64,000 nt of DNA from Thermoplasmatota archaeon (lineage in GTDB: Archaea > Thermoplasmatota > Thermoplasmata > Thermoplasmatales > Thermoplasmataceae): the NCBI GenBank assembly GCA_023487205.1, contig JAMDBT010000051.1, forward strand, positions 1-64,000. Direction: 5' to 3'. Position 1 is the first letter of the stretch. Every line of letters begins with the position of its first letter. Made by a program: the position numbers and the translations under genes. Positions 26,643 to 35,878 of this stretch are shown piece by piece. The notes beneath the pieces are model-generated. The model ran no database searches and was not told where the DNA came from. It saw only the letters and a list, made by a program, of their open reading frames with translations.

Positions 26643-27330
26643 TGGTCCACTGCTCGATTATCGCCTTTCCCTCTATAAAAGTTAGGGAGTTTCTCTCGGC
26701 GTAATCAAGCGCTTCCTGTCTGGTCATTGACTTCCCGGAATCAGAAAGCATTTCCACTATCGTTGCAGTTGGTATCAGTCCCGCCTCTTCCATAACGTAG
26801 GTGGAAAGTTCTGTGTGACCCTTCCTTCGGGAGAAGTATCCTTCCCTTGCAATCAGCAGGTGCACGTGGCCCGGAGACCGGAAGGACTCCTGAAACCTGT
26901 TCCTGATTCTTGTATCTGAATCCATATCCCCGATAAGGTCAGAGAATTCCCTGGCCGTAATGCTCCTATCAACGTCAGATATCCCCGTGAAGGTATTTCT
27001 GCTGTTTATCGTGAGCGAGAACGAACTGCTCTTATCGTACTTCAGGTCGCTCTGATCAAACAGATCGCCAAGACCAGCAACCGCATTTCCCAGGGACTCC
27101 TGCATTAGCGGAAGGCCCAGGACACGGGCTTCCTTTTCCCGGATAGTGGTGCATATTAGCCCTCCAGCGTCCTTTCTCATCCTCCTGATCACATCAGGGG
27201 TTGCGAACTGCGACGCAATCACCATATCCGTTTCCCCTTCTCTCCCCTCGAAATCAAAAATGAGTACCGGCGTTCCTGCCCTGAGATCAGAAAGGGCTTT
27301 TTCCCACATAAATCCAGAATCTAATGAGTT

Positions 27331-27338
27331 GATATTAA
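27331..27338 (-). promoter_or_regulatory. TATA-like box of the rib operon
   Basis: Read on the minus strand as ttaatatc, centred 26 nt before ATG 27309. That spacing implies a leaderless rib mRNA and is why the start at 27309 was chosen over 27357. Confidence 0.45.
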
Positions 27339-27407
27339 GATATGGGTAATTACTCATAACTGAGTAGAATATGATCCCACCTGAATAATATTTATTTTCG
27401 TTTTAGC

Positions 27408-27878
27408 ATGATTGCAGCGTTGTATATCAAGCGGTTTGCCCCTGAGGACATAAAGGAAGTCGTGGACCTCGAAAAACGTGCCTTCCCTGTTGGCCCGTAC
27501 ACCAGGGAAGAGTTGGACCTTGCGTTTTCAAGTTCAGGGTCGTTCAATTTTCTACTTTACGATAATGATACACATAACCTCCTGGGATACGTCGTGGCAA
27601 CAGAGATAGATCGGCTCACGGCAAACATAGAGAGCATCGCTGTGGATCCAGATATTGAGGGAAAGGGCGCGGGGTCAGTGCTGCTCAAGTACATAGAGGA
27701 TGAGATGATGGCCAGGGGTTACAAGGTCTCAACGCTGGAAGTCAGGGAGAAGAACGACCGGGCCATCGAATTCTACAAGAAGAAAGGATACCAGATGTTA
27801 GAGGTGGTGAACGACTTTTATCAGCTTTCCTTCAAGGGTTCGAAGCACGCGCTCAGGTTCATCAAGAAGCTTTCCTGA
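27408..27878 (+). CDS. GNAT N-acetyltransferase (RimI-like)
   Basis: The 156-residue GNAT protein has the acetyl-CoA loop with VDPDIEGKGAGSVLLKYIE and the EVREKNDRAIEFYKKKGY motif of RimI and archaeal N-terminal acetyltransferases. It probably acetylates protein N-termini. It is divergent from the rib operon, with TATA-like steps at 27385-27396 upstream. Its end overlaps the convergent HD gene by 17 bp. Confidence 0.82.
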   Translation: MIAALYIKRFAPEDIKEVVDLEKRAFPVGPYTREELDLAFSSSGSFNFLLYDNDTHNLLGYVVATEIDRLTANIESIAVDPDIEGKGAGSVLLKYIEDEMMARGYKVSTLEVREKNDRAIEFYKKKGYQMLEVVNDFYQLSFKGSKHALRFIKKLS

Positions 27879-29028
27879 ACTTTCTCTCGTCCAGCGAAGC
27901 GGGAAGGCTACCCGCACGCAATCCTGATACCGAAAGCACAATTGTCCTGTTCTCCAGGGTATCTTCAAGCGCCCTTATGAGTGGGGAAACCTTGCCAGCA
28001 GGCATTTCCTCGCTTCCCACAAGCACTGAAATGTTGCTTTTCACCCTCTCGGAACCCACAAAATCCACCGGCGGGATGACATCAAGAATGTATTCGTGAT
28101 CCTTCAGGTCCGTCCTCGAAATCAAATCCTTCAGCTTGGAGAAATTTTCCTCGGTGTAGGGATACCTGCCATGAACCTTGAACAGCTTTCTTGCAAGAAT
28201 GGATTTCACCAGATCACCGGCCTTCCTGTCTTGGACCATTATGCTGACAAGTTCGTCATCCCGCAGGACAAAGGGGTTTGGTATGTCCGGATCCGCAAGC
28301 TGAAGTGCATTCTGAAACATTCCCTGTGCAATCCTGGCGGTTTTATGCCAGTACACCGTCCTGTACATCTGAATCCTTGCAACGGACACGTTCTCCAGAG
28401 CCGGAATCCCCTTTTCCTCTGCCAGTATCTGGTCTTTCCGCAATACAACGGTGTTGATGACCCTGCGGTAATCCACAAAACCAACGGACACTCCGCAGTA
28501 GTATGCGTCCCTTCTGACATAGTCAAGTTCGTCAGAATCCAATGGGCCGCTCACGATCCTGCTGTAAGCCTTGCTTCCCGGTTTCTTCTGAAGAATCCCG
28601 GTCACAAACTTCAGGTCCGCGCCAGTTTCTTCAATAAGTGCGGGAATGCTGGAATTCTCAAATGGCGCTTCTCCCCGGATAATTGCCAATCCCGCGTCCT
28701 CATGGCTCATCCCGGTTTTCTGCTTGAAATACTGCTCAAAAGAATGGCTGAAAGGAGTATGCCCAATATCATGAAGAAGGGCGGCAATTTCAAGCTCCGA
28801 TCTCCTCGGAAGGGAGAAGTGCTCAGCAAATTCCCCTGCCAGGAACATGCTTCCCAGGGAATGCTCAAAACGGGAGTGGTTTGCTCCAGGGTAGACAAGA
28901 TTCGTCAGGCCCAACTGCTTCACGTACCTGAGTCTCTGAAATGACTGGTCATCGACGATTCTCTCGATGCCTTCTTCCAGCCTTATGGGTCCGTTTATTG
29001 AGTCCTGCACTATCTTGAAGCTCAGCAA
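27862..29028 (-). CDS. HD-domain phosphohydrolase
   Basis: The protein is about 388 residues from the TTG at 29028. The HD site is intact: H of NHSRFEHSLG, HD of ALLHDIGHTPF, and the distant D of PLDSDELDYVRRDAYY. It resembles the dNTPase/SAMHD1-like branch (RLRYVKQLGLTNLVYPGANHSRFEHS). The frame is open to GTG 29106, but that start and its first residues lie inside the SRP RNA, so the shorter start after the RNA end is preferred (start uncertain). Function: dNTP or phosphate ester hydrolysis, inferred. Confidence 0.8.
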   Translation of the reverse strand: MLSFKIVQDSINGPIRLEEGIERIVDDQSFQRLRYVKQLGLTNLVYPGANHSRFEHSLGSMFLAGEFAEHFSLPRRSELEIAALLHDIGHTPFSHSFEQYFKQKTGMSHEDAGLAIIRGEAPFENSSIPALIEETGADLKFVTGILQKKPGSKAYSRIVSGPLDSDELDYVRRDAYYCGVSVGFVDYRRVINTVVLRKDQILAEEKGIPALENVSVARIQMYRTVYWHKTARIAQGMFQNALQLADPDIPNPFVLRDDELVSIMVQDRKAGDLVKSILARKLFKVHGRYPYTEENFSKLKDLISRTDLKDHEYILDVIPPVDFVGSERVKSNISVLVGSEEMPAGKVSPLIRALEDTLENRTIVLSVSGLRAGSLPASLDERKFRKAS

Positions 29029-29040
29029 ATCACCGTGAAA

Positions 29041-29344
29041 GCCAGGCTCACCCAAATTGGGCCGGATGTCCTGGGAGGTACCCCCTGATTTGTCTCCACC
29101 CCGCACCCTTCCAGCACCGGTAGTGCAACTTACCGTTGCTCCCTTCCGGTCCTAGCGGGTTCCGTTGCCTGACCACCACCTGGTCTTCCTGTGAAGAGCA
29201 GGCAGGGGACCTCCGATCCGGAAGGACGGGGTATCCTCAACGCCTCAGGGCCTAGCAGAAGTCCGGGTGACCTCTCCGGGCCGTCGCCTCCGCGTGTAGA
29301 CTTCGGATAACAGAGGACGCCTAATTCCTCCGGTCAAGCCTGGC
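29041..29344 (-). ncRNA. Signal recognition particle RNA (7S)
   Basis: On the minus strand a 304-nt transcript is bounded by perfectly complementary ends (GCCAGGCT at 29344-29337, AGCCTGGC at 29048-29041), forming helix 1 as in archaeal SRP RNA. The helix-8 core is present (AGGACCGGAAGGGAGCAAC near 29154-29136). The long helix 5 is seen in ACCCCGTCCTTCC pairing with GGAAGGGTGCGGGGT, and CCCTGA with TCAGGG. A TATA-like box (29365-29374) lies 26 nt upstream of the 5' end. It forms the SRP with SRP19 and SRP54. Its 3' end is about 12 nt from the HD gene start. Confidence 0.85.
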
Positions 29345-29364
29345 ATTGTGCAGAATGTGTACAG

Positions 29365-29374
29365 TCTAAAAAAC
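29365..29374 (-). promoter_or_regulatory. TATA-like box of the SRP RNA gene
   Basis: Minus strand gttttttaga, centred 26 nt before the inferred SRP RNA 5' end at 29344, the standard archaeal spacing. Confidence 0.5.
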
Positions 29375-29504
29375 ATTGTTGATACAAAACGCGTCGTACC
29401 ACATTGGTGCCGGGATATCGGTGACAGGCAACTCCAATGGGCAAGGACCATTCCTGCCTTGAATGAAGTATATTCACCCGTGAATGATGTGGTGAGGAAC
29501 CTGC

Positions 29505-30092
29505 ATGAACTCCCGTCAGAACATGGTAATTTTCATAAGGCATGGAGAGAGTGAGTCGAACGTCGCAGGGGTTCTGACCCACGATGTCACCGGATATCCG
29601 CTTACGACGAAGGGAATCGGCCAGGCGCAGAAGGTATCCAAAGTGCTGATGGACCTGGCTATAGACCAGGTCTATTGCAGTCCGCTCTTGAGGACTACGC
29701 GGACTGCTGAGATCATTGCTCAAGACAGGGGTTTGGCCGTGAACTCTGATGCCAGACTCCGGGAGTCTGGAATGGGAAAACTCAATAAGACGCGAGCAAG
29801 AACAGTAACCGACGCCGAAAGAAAGGAGTTCGAAATGGAGCCGTGGGAAGATATTGTCTCCAGGATGAAGCAGTTTGCGGAGTCGTGCACCGGCATTTCC
29901 GTTGCGGTGAGCCACGCACTCCCCATTCGTGCGCTGGTTTCCGATACCCTCGGAATGGACGATGCCTCCACTCATGGCGTAAACATAGGGTTTTGCAGCA
30001 TAACTGCGTTTGCAACGGTTCCGATGAGGGTGCTTTCGATCGGATCCCGGTCTCTTCCACAGGCTGTAATCGGCTTTGCGGGTACGGGATGA
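29505..30092 (+). CDS. Histidine phosphatase (phosphoglycerate mutase family)
   Basis: The 195-residue protein has the RHGE motif (FIRHGESESN, phosphorylated His), the second His (SHALPIRALV) and LRTTRTAEII between them. The family spans cofactor-dependent mutases and small-molecule phosphatases; the lack of a long insert favours a phosphatase. A ggtgagg site 7 nt before ATG 29505 supports this start over the later MVIFIRHG Met. Confidence 0.85.
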   Translation: MNSRQNMVIFIRHGESESNVAGVLTHDVTGYPLTTKGIGQAQKVSKVLMDLAIDQVYCSPLLRTTRTAEIIAQDRGLAVNSDARLRESGMGKLNKTRARTVTDAERKEFEMEPWEDIVSRMKQFAESCTGISVAVSHALPIRALVSDTLGMDDASTHGVNIGFCSITAFATVPMRVLSIGSRSLPQAVIGFAGTG

Positions 30093-30194
30093 AATGAGGA
30101 AGCCGCAATGAATGGGGCAGGGATATCTGCCGAGATTGTAGTGAAATCTCTCTGTCTGGTGTTAAATAGCGTCTGGGCATAAGCCATAGTCCTA

Positions 30195-31469
30195 ATGAAC
30201 TACTCTTTCTCGTTGCGATCTCTGGACAAGAGAGTCAGATACCTGGCTTGGACAAGATTTATCAGGTCTTTCGGTCGCGGGTCGACTTTCATTTTTGTAC
30301 CCCTGATTTTCATCATGTATTATCAGGTCTCCTTCCTTACCACCGGAATCCTGCTAGGATCAGCGACTGTGATACAGTCCCTGGTACAGTATTATTCGGG
30401 TAAATGGACTGATCTCGTGGGAAGGAGAAAAATACTGGTGTACACCCAGATCCCGAATATTCTCTTCTATCTGGCGCTTTTTCAGTCTGTGGCCGCGCTT
30501 TACCCGGTTATTCTTGTGATCTTGTTCTGGTATCTGACCATACTCATCAACGCCCTTCAATACCCAGCAGTTCAAGCCGCAGTGGCAGACGTGACCAGCG
30601 TGCAGGACCGGATGTCGGGATACACGGTTCTCAGGGTAATGGCCAACCTCGGAATTGCAATCGGACCAATGGTGGGAGCCTACTCCTACGTGCTGACTGG
30701 CGGGTTCCAGTACATTTTCATGATAGCCGGAATTGCCACTATTGCCGAGGTGGTCCTGCTTTACCAGTATATGAGGGAAACTTTTGAGCCAAACCACAAG
30801 GAGGCAACGAAGTCGATTAGCAACCTTCACAGGGTGTACAAGGCAGACAGGCTGTTCCTTCTCTTCACTGCCGCAGGGATAATTACCGGTTTCTTCCTGA
30901 GGCAAAGGGGTACCTCCCTGACCATCTTTACCGTCCTGCTGCAGAACGAGCCAGTGCAGTATCTTGCGTACATTTGGGCACTGAACGGCCTTCTGGTAGT
31001 TCTCCTTCAGGTGCCGATACTGTCCATAATGACCCGGGGACTGAACGCTATGTTCTGGAGAGGCGTCGGCGTCATTTTCTATGCGGCTTCTTTCATCATT
31101 CTGTTCTTCAGCGCCGGGCTGATCTACCTGCTTGTTTTCATGACCATTTCCACTGTGGGAGAGGACTTCCTTTCACCCACGACACAGAGCATCATAACAA
31201 CGATGGCACCGGAGAATCTCAGGGGATCCTATATTGGTGTCTATAACCTGTACACAAGCATCGGATCCCTGCTAGGATCTGCCCTCGGACTTTACGTCCT
31301 GTACGAGTTGAGTTCCGTCAGCGAGATCTTCTGGATTTACATTGCGATCGGGACGGCAATAGTTTCCGCGATGTATTTCCTCCTCGGGCCATCATTCAAC
31401 GACAGGTTTGAAATTGAGACAGTATCCCAACCGGAATCCACCCAGTATTTCGTCGATTTCAGGAGATAG
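30195..31469 (+). CDS. MFS transporter, 12 TM
   Basis: The 424-residue protein has 12 hydrophobic segments and the MFS motif between TM2 and TM3 (GKWTDLVGRRKILVY). The second half has a weaker repeat. It resembles small drug or sugar exporters of the MFS; substrate unknown. A TATA-like gttaaatagc about 30 nt before the ATG indicates a leaderless mRNA. It stands alone. Confidence 0.86.
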   Translation: MNYSFSLRSLDKRVRYLAWTRFIRSFGRGSTFIFVPLIFIMYYQVSFLTTGILLGSATVIQSLVQYYSGKWTDLVGRRKILVYTQIPNILFYLALFQSVAALYPVILVILFWYLTILINALQYPAVQAAVADVTSVQDRMSGYTVLRVMANLGIAIGPMVGAYSYVLTGGFQYIFMIAGIATIAEVVLLYQYMRETFEPNHKEATKSISNLHRVYKADRLFLLFTAAGIITGFFLRQRGTSLTIFTVLLQNEPVQYLAYIWALNGLLVVLLQVPILSIMTRGLNAMFWRGVGVIFYAASFIILFFSAGLIYLLVFMTISTVGEDFLSPTTQSIITTMAPENLRGSYIGVYNLYTSIGSLLGSALGLYVLYELSSVSEIFWIYIAIGTAIVSAMYFLLGPSFNDRFEIETVSQPESTQYFVDFRR

Positions 31470-31697
31470 CCGTACAAGATCATTCCAATCCACATGACCT
31501 GTCAAATCCCCATTAATGTGATCTGCCTTCCCGCCACCTGATCCACGCCTATGAACTGCTTCACGGCTTCCCCTGGAGGGCCTTTTTCCCATCGGAAGGA
31601 TCGCACAGGCATGGTGCATGCTTTTACTTTACGATCCTTTCACGCGTGACATCCCCATCCATAAGAAAAGTAAATTACCCCCACTACATGGCATTGT

Positions 31698-34280
31698 GTG
31701 CAAATAGCAGTCAAGAGGAAGAGGGGCATTGCCTCACTGGCCGGCCTTGTTGTTGCCATTGTCATTATTTCGATTCCACTTGGTCCACTGCCTCCGCTTT
31801 CGGGTTTTCTGAGCCCGAACAACGGAATATGGCATGCACAACTGCCTCCTTATGCAACCGGTGTCCAGTACCTCAACATAACGCAGAACGGCTCATCTGC
31901 TTCCGTCGTTATCTACAGGGAATCGGACGGTTTCATCGGAATCGCTTCGGACCACAACTGGTCTCTCTATTATGAGCAGGGATACCTGCAGGCGGAATAC
32001 AGGCTCGAGCAACTTGAATTCCTCAAGCTTGCGTCGATCGGGGACCTGTCCTCGCTCATTGGAAGCGGGGGACTCCCCTCAGACAATTTTGCGAGGCAGA
32101 TTGAAGACCTCCAGGTTGCCTGGCAGGAATACAAGAGTCTGCCCAAGTCGAGCTATACGTATATGGCATTGAATGAATTCGTCATGGGCATAAACCACTA
32201 CATATCCGGACTCAGTCCAAGCAATTACCCGATCCTTTTCAAGATACTCAGTTACACCCCGACCGCGTGGAACATCACCGATGTGTTTGCCCTGCAGCAG
32301 ATCTTCCTCTGGGAAAACAGCGCGGGAGGCACAACTCCACTGAACTTCAACTATGCACTGCAAAAAATGAATTCCACGGTCGTGAAGGCGTTCTACCCTG
32401 CTTATCCGGCAGGGATCCAGCACCCCATCGTTCCGGAATCCCTTAACCCGTCAGTGTATAACTTCACCGGTAATATTGGAAACCTCAGTTTGTATTCTCC
32501 ATCCTACAACTATTCCTCTGCTGTCACCACGTCTACCCTGAACTCAGTGCGCGAATTCCCGGGCTTTCAGACTTCCACCAGCGGCGTACCCTCTGATCAG
32601 GTCTTAAAGAGCCTGAATCTCCAGAACTTTCCATTCCATGACCTGGGCAGCAACAACTGGGCTGTCAACGGGAACAAGACAGGCAGTTCCGGAGCACTTG
32701 TTGCGAACGACCCCCACCTGAGCACCACCGTTCCCTCCATCTGGATTGGCTTCCAGCTGGTATCTCCCGGGCAAAATGTTATCGGTGTCACGTTCCCCGG
32801 CTTTCCGGGCATAATCCTGGGGCACAACCAGGCGGTAGGTTGGGGTGCGACCAATGGACAGGTGCAACAGACCTATTTCTACGCTGAGACAGCGAATTCC
32901 AGCAATCCGTGGCAGTATTACATGAACGGCACCTGGCATAAATTTTCGGTAATCAATGAGAGTGTGCCCGTGTCCGGAGGAAGCCCGGAAAGCCTCGCCG
33001 TTGAAAGGGCCGCAAACGGCGTCGTTATTCAGACCAGTCCCGCGACAATAGCGATGGACTGGACGGGACTCAATCCTACTGACGAAATACAGTGCTTCCT
33101 GAATATTGATCGGGCAGGGAGCGTGCTTCAGTTCAAGGATAACATTAGTGAATCTTTCAAGGTCGCGATTCAAAACTGGGCAGTTGCGGATTCGCATGGG
33201 AACATAGGAATTTTTCCGTTTGGTGATTATCCCGTGATAGAGAAGGGAAACCCTAGGGGAATTCTCCCGGGTACCGGACCGTACAACTGGGTGGGGTTCA
33301 TCCCTCAGAACAGGGAACCATACCTGTACGACCCGTCAAACGGGTTCGTATTTTCGAGCAACCAGATCACGGTTTCAAGTAACTATCCGTACTATATCGG
33401 ATGGGACTACGAGTCAGGCTTCAGGGCGGACGAATCCTACACCGTCCTGAATTCTACCGGATCTTACGATCTTGCTAAGATGCAGGAAATGCAGCTTAAC
33501 GTCCACGACTTCAGCACAAACGTGTTCCTGGGTCCCTTAATAAAGGCACTTCAGGACGCTGGAATGTCAGGCACTCCGGTATTCTCGACACTGTCTTCCT
33601 GGAACGGGAATTTCACACTGAATTCCACAGCCGCAACCTTCTATTATTTCTGGCTCAGCCAGTATCTCCGGGATGTGTTCGGTCCATATATGAAAAAATA
33701 CGGCATAAACTCCTCTGAGGGATTCAATTCAAGTTCCTTCTTCCTTGGATCGGATGCAACCTACCACGGCCCTCTGGTGGAGGACCTGATGAACTGGACA
33801 ATGAATTATCCGGGTGTACAGTGGTTCAATGACCCGGTTACGGGGCAGACCAGAAATTCATCTACAGTAATGATCCAGGCGTTTGGGGAAACCGAGTCTT
33901 ACCTGAATTCCACCTATGGTTCAATCTCCTCGACCTGGGCGTGGGGGAACATCCATAAGAGGCAACTTACCAGCTTCTTCGGCGTGAATTCCTTCAACAC
34001 ACAGGAGCTTCCTTCGGCAGGGGACTCAAACACATTAGATGCCTCTTACGGGCTAATCTCGTCTTTCGGCCCATCGTGGAGGCAGGTCGTTAACATGAGC
34101 GACCCCCTGAATGGCATGGGAATATACCCCGGAGGGGTGTCCGAGAATCCGTCCAGTCAGTATTACAACAATACGTTCATACCCTGGAACAATGGCGTCT
34201 ACTATCTTCTGATTCCATACACCGACACTTCGCTTCCCGCCCAGTTCCTCTATATGTATAATGGAGGGACCTCGCCATGA
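31698..34280 (+). CDS. Exported penicillin-acylase-family hydrolase
   Basis: The 860-residue protein has an N-terminal hydrophobic anchor (residues 11-35) and the Ntn-hydrolase nucleophile Ser at residue 318, in DLGSNNWAVNG. That is the first residue of the beta chain after autocleavage; GALVANDPHLSTTVPSIW follows as in penicillin acylases. It would hydrolyse amides outside the cell, such as acyl-homoserine lactones or peptides. GTG start at 31698 (no better ATG in frame). It overlaps the next small gene by 4 bp (ATGA). Confidence 0.85.
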   Translation: MQIAVKRKRGIASLAGLVVAIVIISIPLGPLPPLSGFLSPNNGIWHAQLPPYATGVQYLNITQNGSSASVVIYRESDGFIGIASDHNWSLYYEQGYLQAEYRLEQLEFLKLASIGDLSSLIGSGGLPSDNFARQIEDLQVAWQEYKSLPKSSYTYMALNEFVMGINHYISGLSPSNYPILFKILSYTPTAWNITDVFALQQIFLWENSAGGTTPLNFNYALQKMNSTVVKAFYPAYPAGIQHPIVPESLNPSVYNFTGNIGNLSLYSPSYNYSSAVTTSTLNSVREFPGFQTSTSGVPSDQVLKSLNLQNFPFHDLGSNNWAVNGNKTGSSGALVANDPHLSTTVPSIWIGFQLVSPGQNVIGVTFPGFPGIILGHNQAVGWGATNGQVQQTYFYAETANSSNPWQYYMNGTWHKFSVINESVPVSGGSPESLAVERAANGVVIQTSPATIAMDWTGLNPTDEIQCFLNIDRAGSVLQFKDNISESFKVAIQNWAVADSHGNIGIFPFGDYPVIEKGNPRGILPGTGPYNWVGFIPQNREPYLYDPSNGFVFSSNQITVSSNYPYYIGWDYESGFRADESYTVLNSTGSYDLAKMQEMQLNVHDFSTNVFLGPLIKALQDAGMSGTPVFSTLSSWNGNFTLNSTAATFYYFWLSQYLRDVFGPYMKKYGINSSEGFNSSSFFLGSDATYHGPLVEDLMNWTMNYPGVQWFNDPVTGQTRNSSTVMIQAFGETESYLNSTYGSISSTWAWGNIHKRQLTSFFGVNSFNTQELPSAGDSNTLDASYGLISSFGPSWRQVVNMSDPLNGMGIYPGGVSENPSSQYYNNTFIPWNNGVYYLLIPYTDTSLPAQFLYMYNGGTSP

Positions 34281-34663
34281 AGGTCAACAGGCAAATCATT
34301 GCGATCCTGCAGATTCCCGCGTCTTTCGTCCTGTCAGTTTATGTCTTTTGGATCGTGCTTGCCGTTTCTGCCGGAGTTCTCGGATTGTATTGCGGGGGCC
34401 GCAAGCTGAATTCCCTGCTCTCCGGAGTTTATTCTGCCATTGGTGTTGTGCTCGCGGTCTTTGTATTCGACTCTGGGAACGGGATTTCGCAGGCTTCCCT
34501 GTTCTCTTCCGCCGCAGGGATTCCGGGCGGAATCGGGTTTCCGATTCTCCTGACGATTCTGATTGCATTCTTCCTTGGGCTGCTGGCGTACCTGCTGGGG
34601 TCCTCGTTCGAACTTGGTGGCTCCAGTGGGACCGCGAACGAGAAACCGGAGAAAAGCCAGTGA
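34277..34663 (+). CDS. Small membrane protein coupled to the acylase
   Basis: The 128-residue protein starts inside the acylase stop (4-bp overlap) and has four hydrophobic segments. No family recognised. Translational coupling suggests it helps export, anchoring or processing of the acylase; that is inference. Confidence 0.6.
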   Translation: MKVNRQIIAILQIPASFVLSVYVFWIVLAVSAGVLGLYCGGRKLNSLLSGVYSAIGVVLAVFVFDSGNGISQASLFSSAAGIPGGIGFPILLTILIAFFLGLLAYLLGSSFELGGSSGTANEKPEKSQ

Positions 34664-34691
34664 TGCAAGTCTGGAATAGAAAATCAGGAAC

Positions 34692-35636
34692 TTAGTCCCT
34701 TCCGCCTGCGTCAATCCTGTACAGGTTCTGGATGTAGATTTTCCACTCCGGGAATTTTTTCCTGGCAGCATTCACCAGCGACATTATGGAAGCATTGAGG
34801 GGACTCGGGAAAATCATCTCGACATCAAACTGTCCGTTGTGGAGTTTCTGCACTGATCTGGAGTGATAAATCTTCTTTTCGGTTCCAACTTCCCAAAGGA
34901 ATCTGAGAAGATCATTGTGCGTCACACATCGATAAATCCCGGCGTTCTTGTTGATTGCGGTGCATTTGCCCGTAGTTTGTGTTTCCCCATCTATGTAAGA
35001 CACAGAGTCTATGAAATCGTCTGATGGGTGATATCTTATCTCCCTGGACCATGAGTCGCCCATTGGATTTGATTGGGCGTTCAGTTCACTTTCCGGGGGC
35101 TCGGAATGAAGTGAAAGGACCTCCACTCCCAGACTTTCCATCCCTGGTATGCCGATGTCGTTCATTTCCAGAGTCGGGCCGAAATATTCGACCTTCGAGA
35201 ATTCGGGAGAATCGGAAACATCCATCAGCAGGTCCGAAACAATCCCCTGGTGCAGGTGGTGGAACCTTATTGAAAAGTGCGTCATTCCGTCTCCGACAAA
35301 ATGCTTTCCGACAACCACAGACTCGATGTTTATGGCACTTTTGATGAACTTCTCGAAAGCGCTCGTAACATTGCTCGTCGTTACGGCCATTATGTCCTTT
35401 CCCTTCTTCGGGTTAAGGCTCAATATTGCAGCCTGCACCCTGCTATTGTCTGCCTGCGAAGGAAAGTAGGACGTGACAGTGACCTTCTTCTCCGATACGT
35501 TAAGCAGGCAGGGAGCCACGACTCCAGAATCACGGGTAATGCCCTCCTGCTTCGGATCCATGGATAAGGAGACGATTGCCTGCATGTCCAGCTTGTGCCT
35601 AACCTCCTTCCAGATCATTAAGAGCCTATGATTCAA
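34692..35636 (-). CDS. Unrecognised soluble protein, 314 aa
   Basis: No family was recognised. The protein has no TM segment and no obvious catalytic motif. It looks mixed alpha/beta, with an HHLHQG stretch and the C-terminal VNAARKKFPEWKIYIQNLY. It stands alone between the acylase unit and tRNA-Arg, convergent with the former. It may be one of the lineage-specific regulators, but that is a guess from absence of evidence. Confidence 0.6.
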   Translation of the reverse strand: MNHRLLMIWKEVRHKLDMQAIVSLSMDPKQEGITRDSGVVAPCLLNVSEKKVTVTSYFPSQADNSRVQAAILSLNPKKGKDIMAVTTSNVTSAFEKFIKSAINIESVVVGKHFVGDGMTHFSIRFHHLHQGIVSDLLMDVSDSPEFSKVEYFGPTLEMNDIGIPGMESLGVEVLSLHSEPPESELNAQSNPMGDSWSREIRYHPSDDFIDSVSYIDGETQTTGKCTAINKNAGIYRCVTHNDLLRFLWEVGTEKKIYHSRSVQKLHNGQFDVEMIFPSPLNASIMSLVNAARKKFPEWKIYIQNLYRIDAGGRD

Positions 35637-35770
35637 GCACCATAAAGGTTAAAAACATTTGTCGCAGCACTTCTCTCCTCTAAACCTCCACTCGAAACCA
35701 ATGCGTGCTGGAAGAACCTCCTCCCGCAGCGTGCATATTCTGCGTATTTCTGGAAAAACACAAGGGGCAG

Positions 35771-35843
35771 CGGACCTGCCGGGATTCGAACCCGGATTAA
35801 GGGCTCCGGAGGCCCTTGTGATAATCCGTTACACCACAGGTCC
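35771..35843 (-). tRNA. tRNA-Arg (anticodon CCG)
   Basis: A 73-nt cloverleaf: acceptor GGACCTG/CAGGTCC, anticodon stem AGGGC/GCCCT with loop CTCCGGA giving CCG, T arm CCGGG/CCCGG around TTCGAAT, discriminator G. No intron or mismatches in the anticodon stem. Confidence 0.92.
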
Positions 35844-35878
35844 TATCAATGGGTTGACACCGTAGCCCGCAAAAGTAT

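Noticed and set aside
27339-27407. FMN riboswitch before the rib operon
   Set aside because: No conserved RFN element; the promoter appears leaderless.
28096-28944. 282-residue plus frame over the HD gene
   Set aside because: Antisense shadow of the HD phosphohydrolase.
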